From an uncultured Pelagibacteraceae bacterium (GTDB lineage Bacteria > Pseudomonadota > Alphaproteobacteria > Pelagibacterales > Pelagibacteraceae), in NCBI GenBank assembly GCA_902566315.1, contig CACFIL010000003.1, forward strand, positions 20,654-84,653: a DNA stretch of 64,000 nt, given 5' to 3'. A model generated the notes under the pieces. The model ran no database searches. It saw nothing but the letters and a program-made list of their open reading frames with translations, and was not told the origin of the DNA. Shown piece after piece: positions 1 through 10,469 of this stretch (its first letter is position 1; each line of letters starts with the position of its first letter). The position numbers were made by a program, and so were the translations under genes.

Positions 1-432
1 GATTTTATTAAGGATAAGAAAATTATTATACATAATGCTGAATTTGATATTGGTCATTTAAATAATGAATTAACTTTAATTGGAAAGCCAAAGATAAGTA
101 CTGCAAATGTTATTGATACTTTAGAATTAGCACGAAATAAATTTCCAGGATCAGGAATAAGCTTAGATGCACTTTGCAAAAGGTTTAGAATTGATAATTC
201 AAGGAGAGAAAAACATACTGCTCTGATTGATTGTGACTTACTTGCAAAAGTTTACATAAATTTAATTGATCAAAAAGAACCTACTCTAAATCTAGTTGAA
301 AATAGTGAAAATAATATTTTTTTGTCTAATGTTAGCGCAGATTATTATAAAAAAGTTATTAAACCAACCGAACAAGAGCTACTGAACCATAAAGAATTTC
401 TTAAAAAAAACTTAAAAAAAAATTATTTTTAA
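1..432 (+). CDS. dnaQ: DNA polymerase III epsilon subunit (3'-5' exonuclease), C-terminal part, truncated by window edge
   Basis: Frame 1 open from base 1 to TAA at 430-432; translation DFIKDKKIIIHNAEFDIGHLNNEL...LDALCKRFRIDNSRREKHTALIDCDLLAKVYINL is typical of the DnaQ exonuclease domain. Confidence 0.9.
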   Translation, partial: DFIKDKKIIIHNAEFDIGHLNNELTLIGKPKISTANVIDTLELARNKFPGSGISLDALCKRFRIDNSRREKHTALIDCDLLAKVYINLIDQKEPTLNLVENSENNIFLSNVSADYYKKVIKPTEQELLNHKEFLKKNLKKNYF

Positions 433-851
433 TTTTGTCTTGCTTTATATAATTCCTCAAAATCAATCTTTTTTCCAAATTTTAAATCAGGAAGTCCTGA
501 ATTTCTAAGTATATTTAAAAATTTTTTCTCTAAATCAGGATAAATCTCTGTCTGTAAATCACACAAAATTATTTTTTCTAATTCTTCTTTTTTAATCTTT
601 AAGTCTAATATATTTATCACTGTAGCATATTTGATTTGAAAAAAACCCTGGGCTTTTTTTTTACTTGGATTTGAATAGGTTAAAGTGGTTAAAACTTCTA
701 TCATCTTTCTTTTTGATGGTTTAGTATTTATTTCAACTCCCATTCGATATTCAGGAGTTGTATTTCTAATTGTTATGAGGCTTTCTGGACTTGGTATTTC
801 AATTGATAAATCTTGGATGTAACTTATTATTATTTTGTATCTATTTTCCAT
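429..851 (-). CDS. secB: Protein-export chaperone SecB
   Basis: ORF product resembles SecB (VEINTKPSKRKMIEVLTTLTY...); neighbour of dnaQ and fxsA as in other alphaproteobacteria. Confidence 0.75.
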   Translation of the reverse strand: MENRYKIIISYIQDLSIEIPSPESLITIRNTTPEYRMGVEINTKPSKRKMIEVLTTLTYSNPSKKKAQGFFQIKYATVINILDLKIKKEELEKIILCDLQTEIYPDLEKKFLNILRNSGLPDLKFGKKIDFEELYKARQN

Positions 852-1266
852 CTTTATCCTCTATATCTTCATACTCACCCTCAATATAATTTTTTTTTCC
901 GGTATTACTTTTGTTTTTTGAATACTTTTTAGAATACTTACTTAAAATAAACTTTCTTGTAACTGGAAAAATTAATAGAATTCCTATTATGTCAGTAGCA
1001 AATCCAGGCAATATTAATAGCAGAGCTGCAAATGCTATTGCAGTACCAGAGACTATTTCATAAAGAGGAAGCTCATTTTTGACTAATTGAGCCATTCCTG
1101 AGCGTAGAGTATTAAAACCCTCGTATCTTGCATACCAAATACCTACAATAGCAGTTAAAAGTATTAGCAAAATTGTATTCAAGGCTCCTATTTGAGAGCC
1201 AACCTTTATTAATAGATAGATTTCTATCAGAGGTATCCCTAAAATTATAATTAAAGCTGTGTTCAT
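841..1266 (-). CDS. fxsA: FxsA family membrane protein
   Basis: MNTALIIILGIPLIEIYLLIKVGSQIGALNTILLILLTAIVG...PGFATDIIGILLIFP is the FxsA signature. Confidence 0.85.
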   Translation of the reverse strand: MNTALIIILGIPLIEIYLLIKVGSQIGALNTILLILLTAIVGIWYARYEGFNTLRSGMAQLVKNELPLYEIVSGTAIAFAALLLILPGFATDIIGILLIFPVTRKFILSKYSKKYSKNKSNTGKKNYIEGEYEDIEDKDGK

Positions 1267-1324
1267 TTGTCTATAATGTAAATTGCAGGTTGAAATTAAT
1301 CAACATAGTAAATATTATTAGTAT

Positions 1325-1915
1325 ATGAGTTATAGCTTCGAGTACATCGATATAATATTATTAGCAATGATAGCAGGTTTCATTTTCCTAAGATTAAGAG
1401 GAATTTTAGGAAAAAAGACTGGTTTTGAGGAAAATATTAATTCAAGTTTCCCTCACGAAGAAGTTCCCGAAACTAAAGCTTCACCTAATTTAAACGCTGA
1501 CACTTTTGATGATGCAGCAAAAAAAAATTTCTTGAATGGTGCAAAAATAGCTTATGAAAGTATTATTACAAATTTTTCAAAAGGAGATTTAAAATCAATA
1601 AAAAATCTTTTAGCGAAAAATGTCTATGATCAATTTGAAGAAGCTGTAAAAGATAAAAAATCAAGAAATGTAACTTCTGAAACTACATTTATTGGTATCA
1701 ATTCTGCAGAAATAAAAGAGCATAGCCAAAATAAAAATATGCTTGAAGTAAGTGTTGAATTTGTAAGCGAAATTATATCTTGCATTAAAGATAAAGATAA
1801 TAAAGTTATTTCAGGTGATGCTCAAAAAATTAAAAAAGTCTTAGATACCTGGAAATTTACTAAGGATAGTACCTCAAAAAACCCTAACTGGCTAATAGTA
1901 GATACACAGGCTTAG
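1325..1915 (+). CDS. Tim44/TimA domain protein
   Basis: N-terminal TM MSYSFEYIDIILLAMIAGFIFLRLRGILGKKTG plus Tim44-like domain; position next to secB/fxsA. Confidence 0.8.
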   Translation: MSYSFEYIDIILLAMIAGFIFLRLRGILGKKTGFEENINSSFPHEEVPETKASPNLNADTFDDAAKKNFLNGAKIAYESIITNFSKGDLKSIKNLLAKNVYDQFEEAVKDKKSRNVTSETTFIGINSAEIKEHSQNKNMLEVSVEFVSEIISCIKDKDNKVISGDAQKIKKVLDTWKFTKDSTSKNPNWLIVDTQA

Positions 1916-2332
1916 TTGAATAAAAAATTATCAGATAAAGATAAACAAGATTGGCAAGAGTTTTTAAATAGTACTGATAAGTTAGAAAATAAAGATCAAA
2001 AATTATCTGCAGTACCTAAAAGATATATCGAAAGATCAATTGATTTGCATGGTTATACTTTAGAGGAAGCAAATCAAAAGATGACTTCTTTTATAGAGGA
2101 ATGTTTTACTAATGAAGTTACCAAAATTAATGTCATTACAGGAAAGGGTCTAAGATCAAAAAATTTAGATGACCCATATCAATCAAATAATTTAAGTATA
2201 CTAAAGTTCTCAGTGCCTTATTTTATAAAAAGTAATAATCAATTGATGAGTAAAATTATTAGTATTGATTTTGAAGCTGTTGAAAATCCATCTCTTGGAA
2301 ATTTTGATATTCTTTTAAGAAAAAAAAAATAA
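1916..2332 (+). CDS. Smr domain protein (TTG start)
   Basis: SIDLHGYTLEEANQKMTSFIEEC...INVITGKGLRSKN is the Smr motif. Confidence 0.85.
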   Translation: MNKKLSDKDKQDWQEFLNSTDKLENKDQKLSAVPKRYIERSIDLHGYTLEEANQKMTSFIEECFTNEVTKINVITGKGLRSKNLDDPYQSNNLSILKFSVPYFIKSNNQLMSKIISIDFEAVENPSLGNFDILLRKKK

Positions 2333-2335
2333 TAA

Positions 2336-3706
2336 TTATAAAATAAATTTTGAAAGATCTGCGTCCTTAACAAGTTCACCAATATTTTTCTTAATATAAT
2401 CTGAATCTATGCTGATTTTTTCACCAGCTCTATCTGTTGCTGTAAAGCTAATTTCATCTAAAACTCTTTCAATTATAGTATGTAGTCTCCTAGCGCCAAT
2501 ATTTTCAACTGTTGTGTTTACTTCACTTGCAATTGTTGCAATCGTATCAATTCCATCTTCAGTAAATTCTAAATCAACGTTTTCGGTTTTAAGTAAAGCT
2601 TTGTATTGTTTAATTAAACTATTGTCTGGCTCTTTTAAAATTCTCTTAAAATCCTCACTATTCAACGCATCTAGCTCAACTCTTATCGGCAATCTTCCTT
2701 GAAGCTCAGGTAAAAGATCTGATGGTTTTGCTAACTGAAAAGCTCCTGAAGCTATAAATAATATATGATCAGTTTTTATTGGACCATATTTAGTACTCAC
2801 TGTTGTGCCTTCTATTAATGGAAGTAAGTCTCTTTGAACACCTTCTCTTGAAACATCTCCGCCAACTCTATCAGTTCTTGCTGAAATCTTATCTATTTCA
2901 TCTAAAAATACTATTCCATTATTTTCAGTCGTATTTTTTGCTGATTTAATGATTTTGTCTTGTTCTATTAATTTGTCTGCTTCTTCATTAAGTAAAATTT
3001 CATGAGACTCTTTTACTGACATTTTCTTCTTCTTAGCTTTCTGGCCCATAGATTTACCGAGCATGTCTGAAATATTAATCATACCAACATTAGCTCCAGG
3101 CATTCCCGGGATTTCAAATGATGGCATTCCACCACCACTTTCAGTAACAGCAATCTCTATTTCATTTTCATCTAAATCACCATCTCTTAATCTTTTTCTA
3201 AAACTTTCCCTTGTAGCAACACTTGCTTTATTTCCAACAATTGCATCAAGAACTCTATCCTCTGCTAATTTTTGTGCTTTTGCGTGAACTTCTTTTCTTT
3301 TTTTTACTTTCTCCATTGCAATAGCAATTTCTAAAAGATCTCTAATAATTTGTTCTACGTCTCTTCCAACATAACCTACTTCAGTAAATCTTGTAGCCTC
3401 AACTTTTACAAAGGGTGCCTCAGCTAATTTTGATAATCTTCTAGATATTTCTGTTTTACCAACACCTGTTGGTCCCATCATCAAAATGTTTTTTGGAAGC
3501 ACTTCATCTTTCATATCACCTTCTAAAGCTTGCCTTCTCCATCTATTTCTTAAAGCAATAGCAACAGCTCTTTTTGCATTATTTTGTCCAACGACAAATC
3601 TGTCTAATTCAGAAACAATTTCTCTTGGAGATAATGAATTTTGAATATTATTTTTTTCTTTTTTTACTTTAGCGTTTGGTAGAGTTGTGACGTTTGATTT
3701 TTCCAT
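2336..3706 (-). CDS. hslU: ATP-dependent protease ATPase subunit HslU
   Basis: [34 protein letters not shown]; Walker [10 protein letters not shown]; followed by hslV. Confidence 0.97.
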   Translation of the reverse strand: MEKSNVTTLPNAKVKKEKNNIQNSLSPREIVSELDRFVVGQNNAKRAVAIALRNRWRRQALEGDMKDEVLPKNILMMGPTGVGKTEISRRLSKLAEAPFVKVEATRFTEVGYVGRDVEQIIRDLLEIAIAMEKVKKRKEVHAKAQKLAEDRVLDAIVGNKASVATRESFRKRLRDGDLDENEIEIAVTESGGGMPSFEIPGMPGANVGMINISDMLGKSMGQKAKKKKMSVKESHEILLNEEADKLIEQDKIIKSAKNTTENNGIVFLDEIDKISARTDRVGGDVSREGVQRDLLPLIEGTTVSTKYGPIKTDHILFIASGAFQLAKPSDLLPELQGRLPIRVELDALNSEDFKRILKEPDNSLIKQYKALLKTENVDLEFTEDGIDTIATIASEVNTTVENIGARRLHTIIERVLDEISFTATDRAGEKISIDSDYIKKNIGELVKDADLSKFIL

Positions 3707-3707
3707 T

Positions 3708-4223
3708 TTAAATTTTCTCTACATTTAAATTATCATTTGTGAACACGCATATTTCAGAAGCAACTTTAATTGCTTTTTTTGCAATTTCTTCTGCCGACAA
3801 ATCTGTATCCATTAATACTTTTGCTGAGGCTAGTGCATAATTTCCCCCAGATCCAATTCCAATTACATCACCTTCAGGCTCTAAAACATCACCAGTTCCC
3901 GAGATAATAAAACTATTTTCTTTGTCACCAACTGCCATTAAAGCTTCTAATCTTCTTAAATATTTATCTGTTCGCCAATCTTTAGCTAATTCAACAGCTG
4001 CTCTAGCTAGATTTCCAGCGTGTTTTTCTAACTTAGACTCTAATCTTTCAAATAATGTTAAGGCATCTGCAGTAGAACCAGCAAATCCTGCGATCACATT
4101 TCTTTTCTCAATCTTACGAACTTTGTTTGCAGTTTTCTTAATTACTGTATTTCCCATACTAACTTGGCCATCTCCTGCAACTACTACTTCACTGTTTTTT
4201 CTCACTAATACTATTGTTGTCAT
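3708..4223 (-). CDS. hslV: ATP-dependent protease peptidase subunit HslV
   Basis: [38 protein letters not shown]-terminal catalytic Thr. Confidence 0.97.
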   Translation of the reverse strand: MTTIVLVRKNSEVVVAGDGQVSMGNTVIKKTANKVRKIEKRNVIAGFAGSTADALTLFERLESKLEKHAGNLARAAVELAKDWRTDKYLRRLEALMAVGDKENSFIISGTGDVLEPEGDVIGIGSGGNYALASAKVLMDTDLSAEEIAKKAIKVASEICVFTNDNLNVEKI

Positions 4224-4314
4224 GAAATATAGATGGATACTAAATCTAATAGTTCAAGACCAAGGCTAGAATTATTGCCATAATTGAATAATAGATATAT
4301 ACATTTTTCAAACT

Positions 4315-4905
4315 ATGAAACGTAAAGCCAAAATAAGTAGAAAAACAAAAGAGACTAACATCAGTGTTGATTTAAACATTGATGGTAAGGGTAAGTACAA
4401 AGTTGACACAGGCATAGGATTTTTAGATCACATGCTTGAGCAATTATCGAAACACTCTTCGATGGATATGAATATTAAAGCTAAAGGTGATACGCACATT
4501 GATCTTCACCACACAACTGAAGATACAGGAATTGCAATTGGTGAATGTTTAAAAAAAGCATCTAAAAAATTTGTTGGTATAAAAAGATACGCTCATGCAA
4601 TGATACCAATGGATGAAACATTAACTAGAGTTGCAATTGATGTATCAAACAGACCTTATTTAATTTGGAAAGTAAAATTGAAAGTAGAAAAATTAGGTGA
4701 GATGGATACAGAATTATTTAAAGAATGGTTCCAAGCTTTTTCACAAGCTGCAGGAATTACTTTGCATGTTGAAAATATTTATGGCGATAACAGCCACCAC
4801 ATAATAGAGTCTTGCTTTAAAGGATTGGCGCGATCATTAAGAGCTGCTTTAGAAATGGATCCAAGAAATAAAACTACAATACCTTCTACAAAAGGTTCTT
4901 TATAA
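4315..4905 (+). CDS. hisB: Imidazoleglycerol-phosphate dehydratase
   Basis: [31 protein letters not shown] motifs. Confidence 0.97.
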   Translation: MKRKAKISRKTKETNISVDLNIDGKGKYKVDTGIGFLDHMLEQLSKHSSMDMNIKAKGDTHIDLHHTTEDTGIAIGECLKKASKKFVGIKRYAHAMIPMDETLTRVAIDVSNRPYLIWKVKLKVEKLGEMDTELFKEWFQAFSQAAGITLHVENIYGDNSHHIIESCFKGLARSLRAALEMDPRNKTTIPSTKGSL

Positions 4906-4910
4906 ATTTA

Positions 4911-5537
4911 ATGAATGTCACAATTGTTGACTACAATTCAGGCAATATAAGTTCTGTAATAAATTCGTTTAAAGAAGTTGCAAAAGATAAAGTAAATATT
5001 GCAGTAACATCTAATCTTGAAACAATTAAAACTAGTGATAAAATTGTACTACCTGGGCAAGGATCTTTTAAAAGCTGCATTGATGGGCTTAATAGTATTG
5101 AGGGTTTGACAGATACTCTTTATGAGTTTGCATTGGAAAGTAAAAAACCACTACTTGGAATTTGTGTTGGACTTCAAATGTTTGCAGATGTTGGTTATGA
5201 GGAAGTTGAGACTAAAGGTTTAGGTTGGATTTCAGGAAAAGTGTCGAAAATTGATAATCAAGGCGGTAAATTTAAGCTTCCACACATTGGTTGGAATGAA
5301 ATTAATATTAAGAGAGAAAGTAAGATTTTTAAAGGCATAGAAAATAATTCTCACATGTACTTCGTTCACAGTTATGAATTTGTACCTGAGGATAAATCTG
5401 TAATTTTAGCAACAACTGATTACTCATCTAACGTTGTTTGTGCTGCTGAAAAAGAAAACATATTTGGCACTCAATTTCACCCTGAAAAAAGTGATAAAAT
5501 GGGGTTAAAAATAATCGATAATTTTATAAATTTATAA
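4911..5537 (+). CDS. hisH: Imidazole glycerol phosphate synthase glutaminase subunit HisH
   Basis: VDYNSGNISSV, LGICVGLQMF, GTQFHPEKS. Confidence 0.97.
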   Translation: MNVTIVDYNSGNISSVINSFKEVAKDKVNIAVTSNLETIKTSDKIVLPGQGSFKSCIDGLNSIEGLTDTLYEFALESKKPLLGICVGLQMFADVGYEEVETKGLGWISGKVSKIDNQGGKFKLPHIGWNEINIKRESKIFKGIENNSHMYFVHSYEFVPEDKSVILATTDYSSNVVCAAEKENIFGTQFHPEKSDKMGLKIIDNFINL

Positions 5538-5539
5538 GA

Positions 5540-6610
5540 ATGAAAATTTTTTATTTGATATTTTTTATTATGCTATTTTCTCAAGCTGCTAATGCTAATA
5601 AAAAAGATATAACAAACATAAATTTTAAGTCATCAGTTGCTAAAGGCAAAATAGGAAAATCATATGAAATAGTAAAAGTTGGTTCTGGAGAACCTGTTAT
5701 AGGTAAAAGCGCTTATAAATTTGTTGCAATTCCATTCGACTGCGGAAGAGATGATAAGCATACCGATTGTGGAGAAATTGTTTTGTATAAGGAAAATAGA
5801 TATCGATCCAAAGGCGATAGAGTTCGAAGTGAGCTAAGTTCTCATGACAACACTTTCAAAGGTGAACGATGGTTAACATTAAGTATTTACTTGCCAGAAG
5901 ATTATAAAACCATATCTCCTACTGTTACTTCATTTTATCAAATTTACGAAAAACATGGTGGTCCTGCTTTCAAAATCGAGGATTTTTATGGAATAATGGT
6001 AGGTAGCATAATGCATTCAGGTAAATTAATTGCTAAAACTAAATTATTAGAGATTGATAATATGAAAGGTAAATGGACACACATAGTTATGCACAATAAT
6101 TATTCAAAAAAAAAGGATAAAGGATTCTATAACATTTGGGTTAATTCAAAATATAAAGCCTCATTCAATGGACAAACATATGGCAGTTCAACAACTAAAG
6201 GATTATATGTTAAGGCTGGGATTTATCAAACTTATTTAAGTAGATATCTAAAAAAGATTGGTATGAATCCTAAATGGAAAAAAGGTCAAGCAGCTGGAGA
6301 TTTTCCAACTCAAATTATTTATATGGATAATATTTTCAAATCTAGATCTAAAGAAAAATTAAAAAAAAATATAGCAAAGGTTTATAAAGATTTAGAGATA
6401 CCCAAAGGTTTTGATCTAGACAATTTAGAACACAAAGTACTAAATGAAAATTCAGGAAAATATTTTGCTATTGTATTTTCAAAATCAGATCCATCAGTAG
6501 AATTTATTGCTTATGATATAAATAAAAGTAAAGCAAATATTAAAGCAATGAAAAAATGTTTTGAAAAATATGATGATTGTACAATCGGATCTTCTTACAA
6601 GTTAAATTAA
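5540..6610 (+). CDS. Secreted polysaccharide lyase-like (heparin lyase I / jelly-roll fold) protein
   Basis: Signal peptide MKIFYLIFFIMLFSQAANA; RVRSELSS...W.TLSIYLPEDYK...FYQIYEKHGGPAFKI...GKWTHIVMH resembles polysaccharide lyase jelly-roll proteins. Confidence 0.6.
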   Translation: MKIFYLIFFIMLFSQAANANKKDITNINFKSSVAKGKIGKSYEIVKVGSGEPVIGKSAYKFVAIPFDCGRDDKHTDCGEIVLYKENRYRSKGDRVRSELSSHDNTFKGERWLTLSIYLPEDYKTISPTVTSFYQIYEKHGGPAFKIEDFYGIMVGSIMHSGKLIAKTKLLEIDNMKGKWTHIVMHNNYSKKKDKGFYNIWVNSKYKASFNGQTYGSSTTKGLYVKAGIYQTYLSRYLKKIGMNPKWKKGQAAGDFPTQIIYMDNIFKSRSKEKLKKNIAKVYKDLEIPKGFDLDNLEHKVLNENSGKYFAIVFSKSDPSVEFIAYDINKSKANIKAMKKCFEKYDDCTIGSSYKLN

Positions 6611-6611
6611 A

Positions 6612-7337
6612 GTGAAAATATTTCCAGCAATAGACATTAAAGACAAGAAGTGCGTGAGGTTAGTTAAAGGAGACTTTGATAATAAAACTGAATATGAAAT
6701 GTCGCCAGTTGAACAAGCTGGAAGATATAAAGACCATGGATTTAAAAATTTACACATAGTTGATTTGGATGGAGCTTTAACCGGAAAGACTGTAAACATT
6801 GAAATTATTGAGGAAATTGTAGGTAAATTCGATCTTAAAATTGAAATAGGTGGAGGCGTAAGAAATTTTGAAAGTATTCAAAAGTATGTTGATGCAGGAG
6901 TTGAGAAAGTAATTTTAGGAAGCGCTGCAATCAAAGATAAAAATTTTTTAAAAGAAGCATGTGAAAAATTTCCAGGTAAAATTGCTTTAGGTCTAGATGC
7001 TAAAAATGGTTATTTATCTGTATCTGGATGGAAAGAAAATTCTAATTTAAAGACTTTGGATTTTTTAAAAGAAGCAAATGATTATGGAGCTACGAGATTG
7101 ATTTATACAGATATAAATAGAGATGGAATGAAGTTAAGCCCAAACTTTCAAGAAACAGAGAATGTGGCTAATATTTCAAACTGTCCAGTAATTATATCTG
7201 GAGGTGTTTCATCAATAGATGATATTAAAAAGGCTAAAGAATTAGGAAATAAAAATATTGAAGGAATTATTGTTGGTAAAGCTATATACGATGGTGATAT
7301 TAAATTAGATGAACTTTCAAAAGAAATAGATGCTTAA
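6612..7337 (+). CDS. hisA: Phosphoribosylformimino-5-aminoimidazole carboxamide ribotide isomerase (GTG start)
   Basis: [37 protein letters not shown]. Confidence 0.96.
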   Translation: MKIFPAIDIKDKKCVRLVKGDFDNKTEYEMSPVEQAGRYKDHGFKNLHIVDLDGALTGKTVNIEIIEEIVGKFDLKIEIGGGVRNFESIQKYVDAGVEKVILGSAAIKDKNFLKEACEKFPGKIALGLDAKNGYLSVSGWKENSNLKTLDFLKEANDYGATRLIYTDINRDGMKLSPNFQETENVANISNCPVIISGGVSSIDDIKKAKELGNKNIEGIIVGKAIYDGDIKLDELSKEIDA

Positions 7338-8085
7338 AAATAGAATTATACCCTGTTTAGATGTTAAAAATGGAAGAGTTGTAAAAGGTATAAACTTTGT
7401 TGATTTACAAGATGCAGGAGACCCAGTAGAGCAAGCTAAAATTTATAGCGATGGTGGTGCAGATGAAATTTGTTTCTTAGATATCACTGCTTCAAATGAA
7501 AAGAGGGATACCATTTATGAAGTAGTTAAAGATACTTCTAAAAAATGTTTTGTACCTTTAACTGTTGGTGGTGGTGTTAGAAGTGTAGAAGATATTAGTA
7601 AACTTTTAAACTGCGGGGCTGATAAAGTTTCAATTAATACAGCCGCAGTACAAAATGCTGATGTTGTAGTTCAAAGTTCAAAAAAATTTGGATCTCAATG
7701 TATAGTCGTTGCAATTGATGCTAAAAAAAATGGAGATAAATGGGAAGTTTTTACCCACGGAGGTAGAAATAACACTGGAATTGATGCTTTAGAATTTGCA
7801 AAAAAGATGGAAGGGAGTGGAGCAGGCGAGTTGCTAGTCACCTCAATGGATAGAGATGGTACTCAGGTAGGCTATGACATAGATTTGATGTCTAAAATTT
7901 CATCTATGGTAAACATACCCACAATAGCATCAGGAGGAGTTGGAGATCTTGACCACTTAGTCGATGGTATCAAATTAGGCAATGCTAGTGCGGTTTTAGC
8001 AGCTTCTATATTTCACTACGGTAAATATTCTGTCAAAGAAGCCAAAGAATATTTGGACTCAAAAGGAATACCTGTTAGGATTTGA
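7330..8085 (+). CDS. hisF: Imidazole glycerol phosphate synthase cyclase subunit HisF
   Basis: [23 protein letters not shown]. Confidence 0.97.
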   Translation: MLKNRIIPCLDVKNGRVVKGINFVDLQDAGDPVEQAKIYSDGGADEICFLDITASNEKRDTIYEVVKDTSKKCFVPLTVGGGVRSVEDISKLLNCGADKVSINTAAVQNADVVVQSSKKFGSQCIVVAIDAKKNGDKWEVFTHGGRNNTGIDALEFAKKMEGSGAGELLVTSMDRDGTQVGYDIDLMSKISSMVNIPTIASGGVGDLDHLVDGIKLGNASAVLAASIFHYGKYSVKEAKEYLDSKGIPVRI

Positions 8086-8086
8086 G

Positions 8087-8359
8087 ATGCTTAATACCCT
8101 TGAGAGCCTATTTAAACTTGCAAGAGAAAGAAAATCTTCACCAGTTGATGGATCGTATACCAATAAACTTTTGAGTGATAAATCTTTGAGTAAAGCAAAA
8201 GTTTTAGAAGAAATAAATGAATTGATAGAGGCAGTAGAAGAAGATACAAATAAAATTCATGAGGCTGCAGATGTGTTTTATCATCTAGCCATGTACCTTG
8301 AAGCAAACAATATTAAAATTGAAGATGTAATGAGCGAATTAGATAAAAGAAAAAAATGA
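8087..8359 (+). CDS. hisE: Phosphoribosyl-ATP diphosphatase
   Basis: TLESLFKLARERK...SYTNKLLSD...KVLEEINELIEAV...EAADVFYHL; follows hisF. Confidence 0.9.
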   Translation: MLNTLESLFKLARERKSSPVDGSYTNKLLSDKSLSKAKVLEEINELIEAVEEDTNKIHEAADVFYHLAMYLEANNIKIEDVMSELDKRKK

Positions 8360-9294
8360 GCCATAAATTTTATAAACCTGCAAGATCAAGATTACAAAGA
8401 AGTGAATTAGCAGTTCCAGGATCATCTCCTAAAATGTTTGAGAAAGCTCTTATTTCAGCAGCAGATTATGTTTTTTTAGATTTGGAAGATGCAGTTTCTC
8501 CTAATGATAAAATTACCGCTAGAGCAAATGTTATTAAGTCTTTAAATGAAATGGATTGGAGAGGTAGTGGTAAAACTATTTCTGTAAGAATAAATAGTTT
8601 AGATACTCATTACATGTATTCTGATTTAATTGAGATTGTTGAACAAGCTGGAAAAAATGTAGATACAATTTTAATTCCAAAAGCAGGAACCGCAAGTGAC
8701 GTTTATATGGTTGATTGTTTGTTAACTCAAATTGAGACAAATAAAAAATTAAAAAATAAAATTGGTATTGAGTGTTTAATCGAAACTGCTTTGGGAATGT
8801 CGAATATAAAAGAAATTGCAACCTCAAGTGAAAGATTAGAGGCATTACATTTTGGCGTTGCAGATTATGCAGCAAGCTTACGAGCGCGAACTACAGTTAT
8901 AGGTGGATTAAATCCTAATTATCCAGGTGACCAGTGGCATCATGGTTTATCAGAATTGGTCATGACTTGTAGAGCATATGGACTAAGACCAGTTGATGGA
9001 CCATTTGGAGATTTTAACGATCCTGCTTCATATACAGATGCCGCTAAAAGAGGTGCTGCAATTGGTATTGAGGGCAAATGGGCAATACATCCTTCACAAA
9101 TTGAACTAGCAAATAATGTATTTTCTCCACCAGAGGCAGAGGTTATTAAGGCTAAAAGGATCCTAGAAGAATTAGAAAAGGCCGCCAAAGAAGGTAAAGG
9201 AGCTGCACAGCTTGATGGTAGGATGATAGATGCTGCATCAGCTAGAATGGCTGAAAACATTGTAAATATAGATAACTTAATCCATAATAAATAA
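8356..9294 (+). CDS. mcl: CitE/HpcH family lyase, likely malyl-CoA lyase
   Basis: RSELAVPGSSPKMFEKAL...DYVFLDLEDAVSP...GLRPVDGPFGDFND...WAIHPSQIELAN; next to malate-CoA ligase-like genes. Confidence 0.8.
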   Translation: MSHKFYKPARSRLQRSELAVPGSSPKMFEKALISAADYVFLDLEDAVSPNDKITARANVIKSLNEMDWRGSGKTISVRINSLDTHYMYSDLIEIVEQAGKNVDTILIPKAGTASDVYMVDCLLTQIETNKKLKNKIGIECLIETALGMSNIKEIATSSERLEALHFGVADYAASLRARTTVIGGLNPNYPGDQWHHGLSELVMTCRAYGLRPVDGPFGDFNDPASYTDAAKRGAAIGIEGKWAIHPSQIELANNVFSPPEAEVIKAKRILEELEKAAKEGKGAAQLDGRMIDAASARMAENIVNIDNLIHNK

Positions 9295-9302
9295 ATAAAA
9301 TT

Positions 9303-10466
9303 ATGGATATTCACGAATACCAAGCAAAGAAAATACTTTCAAACTTTGGAGTAACAATTCCTAGAGGTGGAATTGTTTATAGTCCAGAGAATGCTGAGAA
9401 TAAAGCTAGAGAAATTGGTGGATCAAGATGGGTAGTAAAAGCACAAATCCATTCTGGTGCTAGAGGAAAAGCCGGAGGAATAATTGTTTGTAATACTCCA
9501 TTAGAAGTTGCTCAAGCTACAGATAAACTATTAGGAAAAAAATTAGTAACAAACCAAACAGGACCTGAAGGTAAAATTGTAAATAGAATTTATATTGAAG
9601 AAGCTACAGATATTGAAAAGGAATTATATTTAGGATTGGTTTTTGATAGAAGCTCAGAAAGTATTATGGTAGTCGCATCAACAGAAGGTGGAATGAGTGT
9701 TGAAGAAATTTCAAAGGAAAAACCAGAAACAATTATTAGATCTAAAATTGAAGTTGCAGTTGGTATGCAAAATTTTCAAGCTAGAGAATTAGCATTTGGT
9801 CTTGGTATAGAGCCAGATTTAATTAGAAGAGCTTCTGATACTATTATTGGATGTTATAAAGCTTTTAGTGAATTAGATGCAACAATGGTTGAGGTTAATC
9901 CATTGGTAATTTCAAAACAAAAACAAATTTTAGCTTTAGATTGTAAAATGAGTTTTGATAACAATGCAATGTTTAGAAGAAGCCAAGTTTCAGAGCTAAG
10001 AGATAAAACTCAAGAAGATTCAAAAGAAATTTTTGCATCAGACAGAGGTTTAAATTATGTCAGTTTAGATGGAAATATAGGTAATATAATTAATGGTGCA
10101 GGACTTGCAATGGCATCTATGGATATGATTAAGTTAGCTGGAGGAGCTCCTGCAAATTTTTTAGATGTAGGAGGTGGAGCAACGCCAGAAAAAATAGTTA
10201 AAGCCTTTAAATTAGTTACAATGGATGAAAAAGTTAAAGTAATTCTTGTAAATATTTTTGCTGGTATCAACAGGTGCGATTGGGTTGCAGAGGGAATTGT
10301 AGATGCATTAAAAAAAATTGAAATTAAAGTTCCATTAGTTATCCGTTTAGCAGGTACTAATGTCGAAAAAGGGAATAAAATCTTAAAAGAGAGTAAAATA
10401 AATTATATAGAGGCAAATACTTTAGAAGATGCAGCTAATAAAGCAGTTGCAGCACTAAATAAATAA
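9303..10466 (+). CDS. mtkA: ATP-grasp CoA ligase beta subunit, malate-CoA ligase (MtkA)-like rather than SucC
   Basis: MDIHEYQAKKILSNFGV...AQIHSGARGKAGG...GMQNFQARELAFGLGI...; adjacency to malyl-CoA lyase. Confidence 0.7.
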   Translation: MDIHEYQAKKILSNFGVTIPRGGIVYSPENAENKAREIGGSRWVVKAQIHSGARGKAGGIIVCNTPLEVAQATDKLLGKKLVTNQTGPEGKIVNRIYIEEATDIEKELYLGLVFDRSSESIMVVASTEGGMSVEEISKEKPETIIRSKIEVAVGMQNFQARELAFGLGIEPDLIRRASDTIIGCYKAFSELDATMVEVNPLVISKQKQILALDCKMSFDNNAMFRRSQVSELRDKTQEDSKEIFASDRGLNYVSLDGNIGNIINGAGLAMASMDMIKLAGGAPANFLDVGGGATPEKIVKAFKLVTMDEKVKVILVNIFAGINRCDWVAEGIVDALKKIEIKVPLVIRLAGTNVEKGNKILKESKINYIEANTLEDAANKAVAALNK

Positions 10467-10469
10467 ATC

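Noticed and set aside
1325-2332. Apparent absence of mltA between the Tim44-like and smr genes
   Set aside because: I recall mltA there in some alphaproteobacteria, but I cannot verify whether it is elsewhere in this genome, so not reported as a finding.
2409-3287. Plus-strand ORFs (2409-2702, 3063-3287) opposite hslU
   Set aside because: Antisense shadow frames of a confidently assigned hslU; no domain-like sequence.
8112-9323. Minus-strand ORFs at 8112-8306, 8576-8875 and 8940-9323
   Set aside because: Antisense to hisE and mcl; low-complexity translations and no protein family resemblance.
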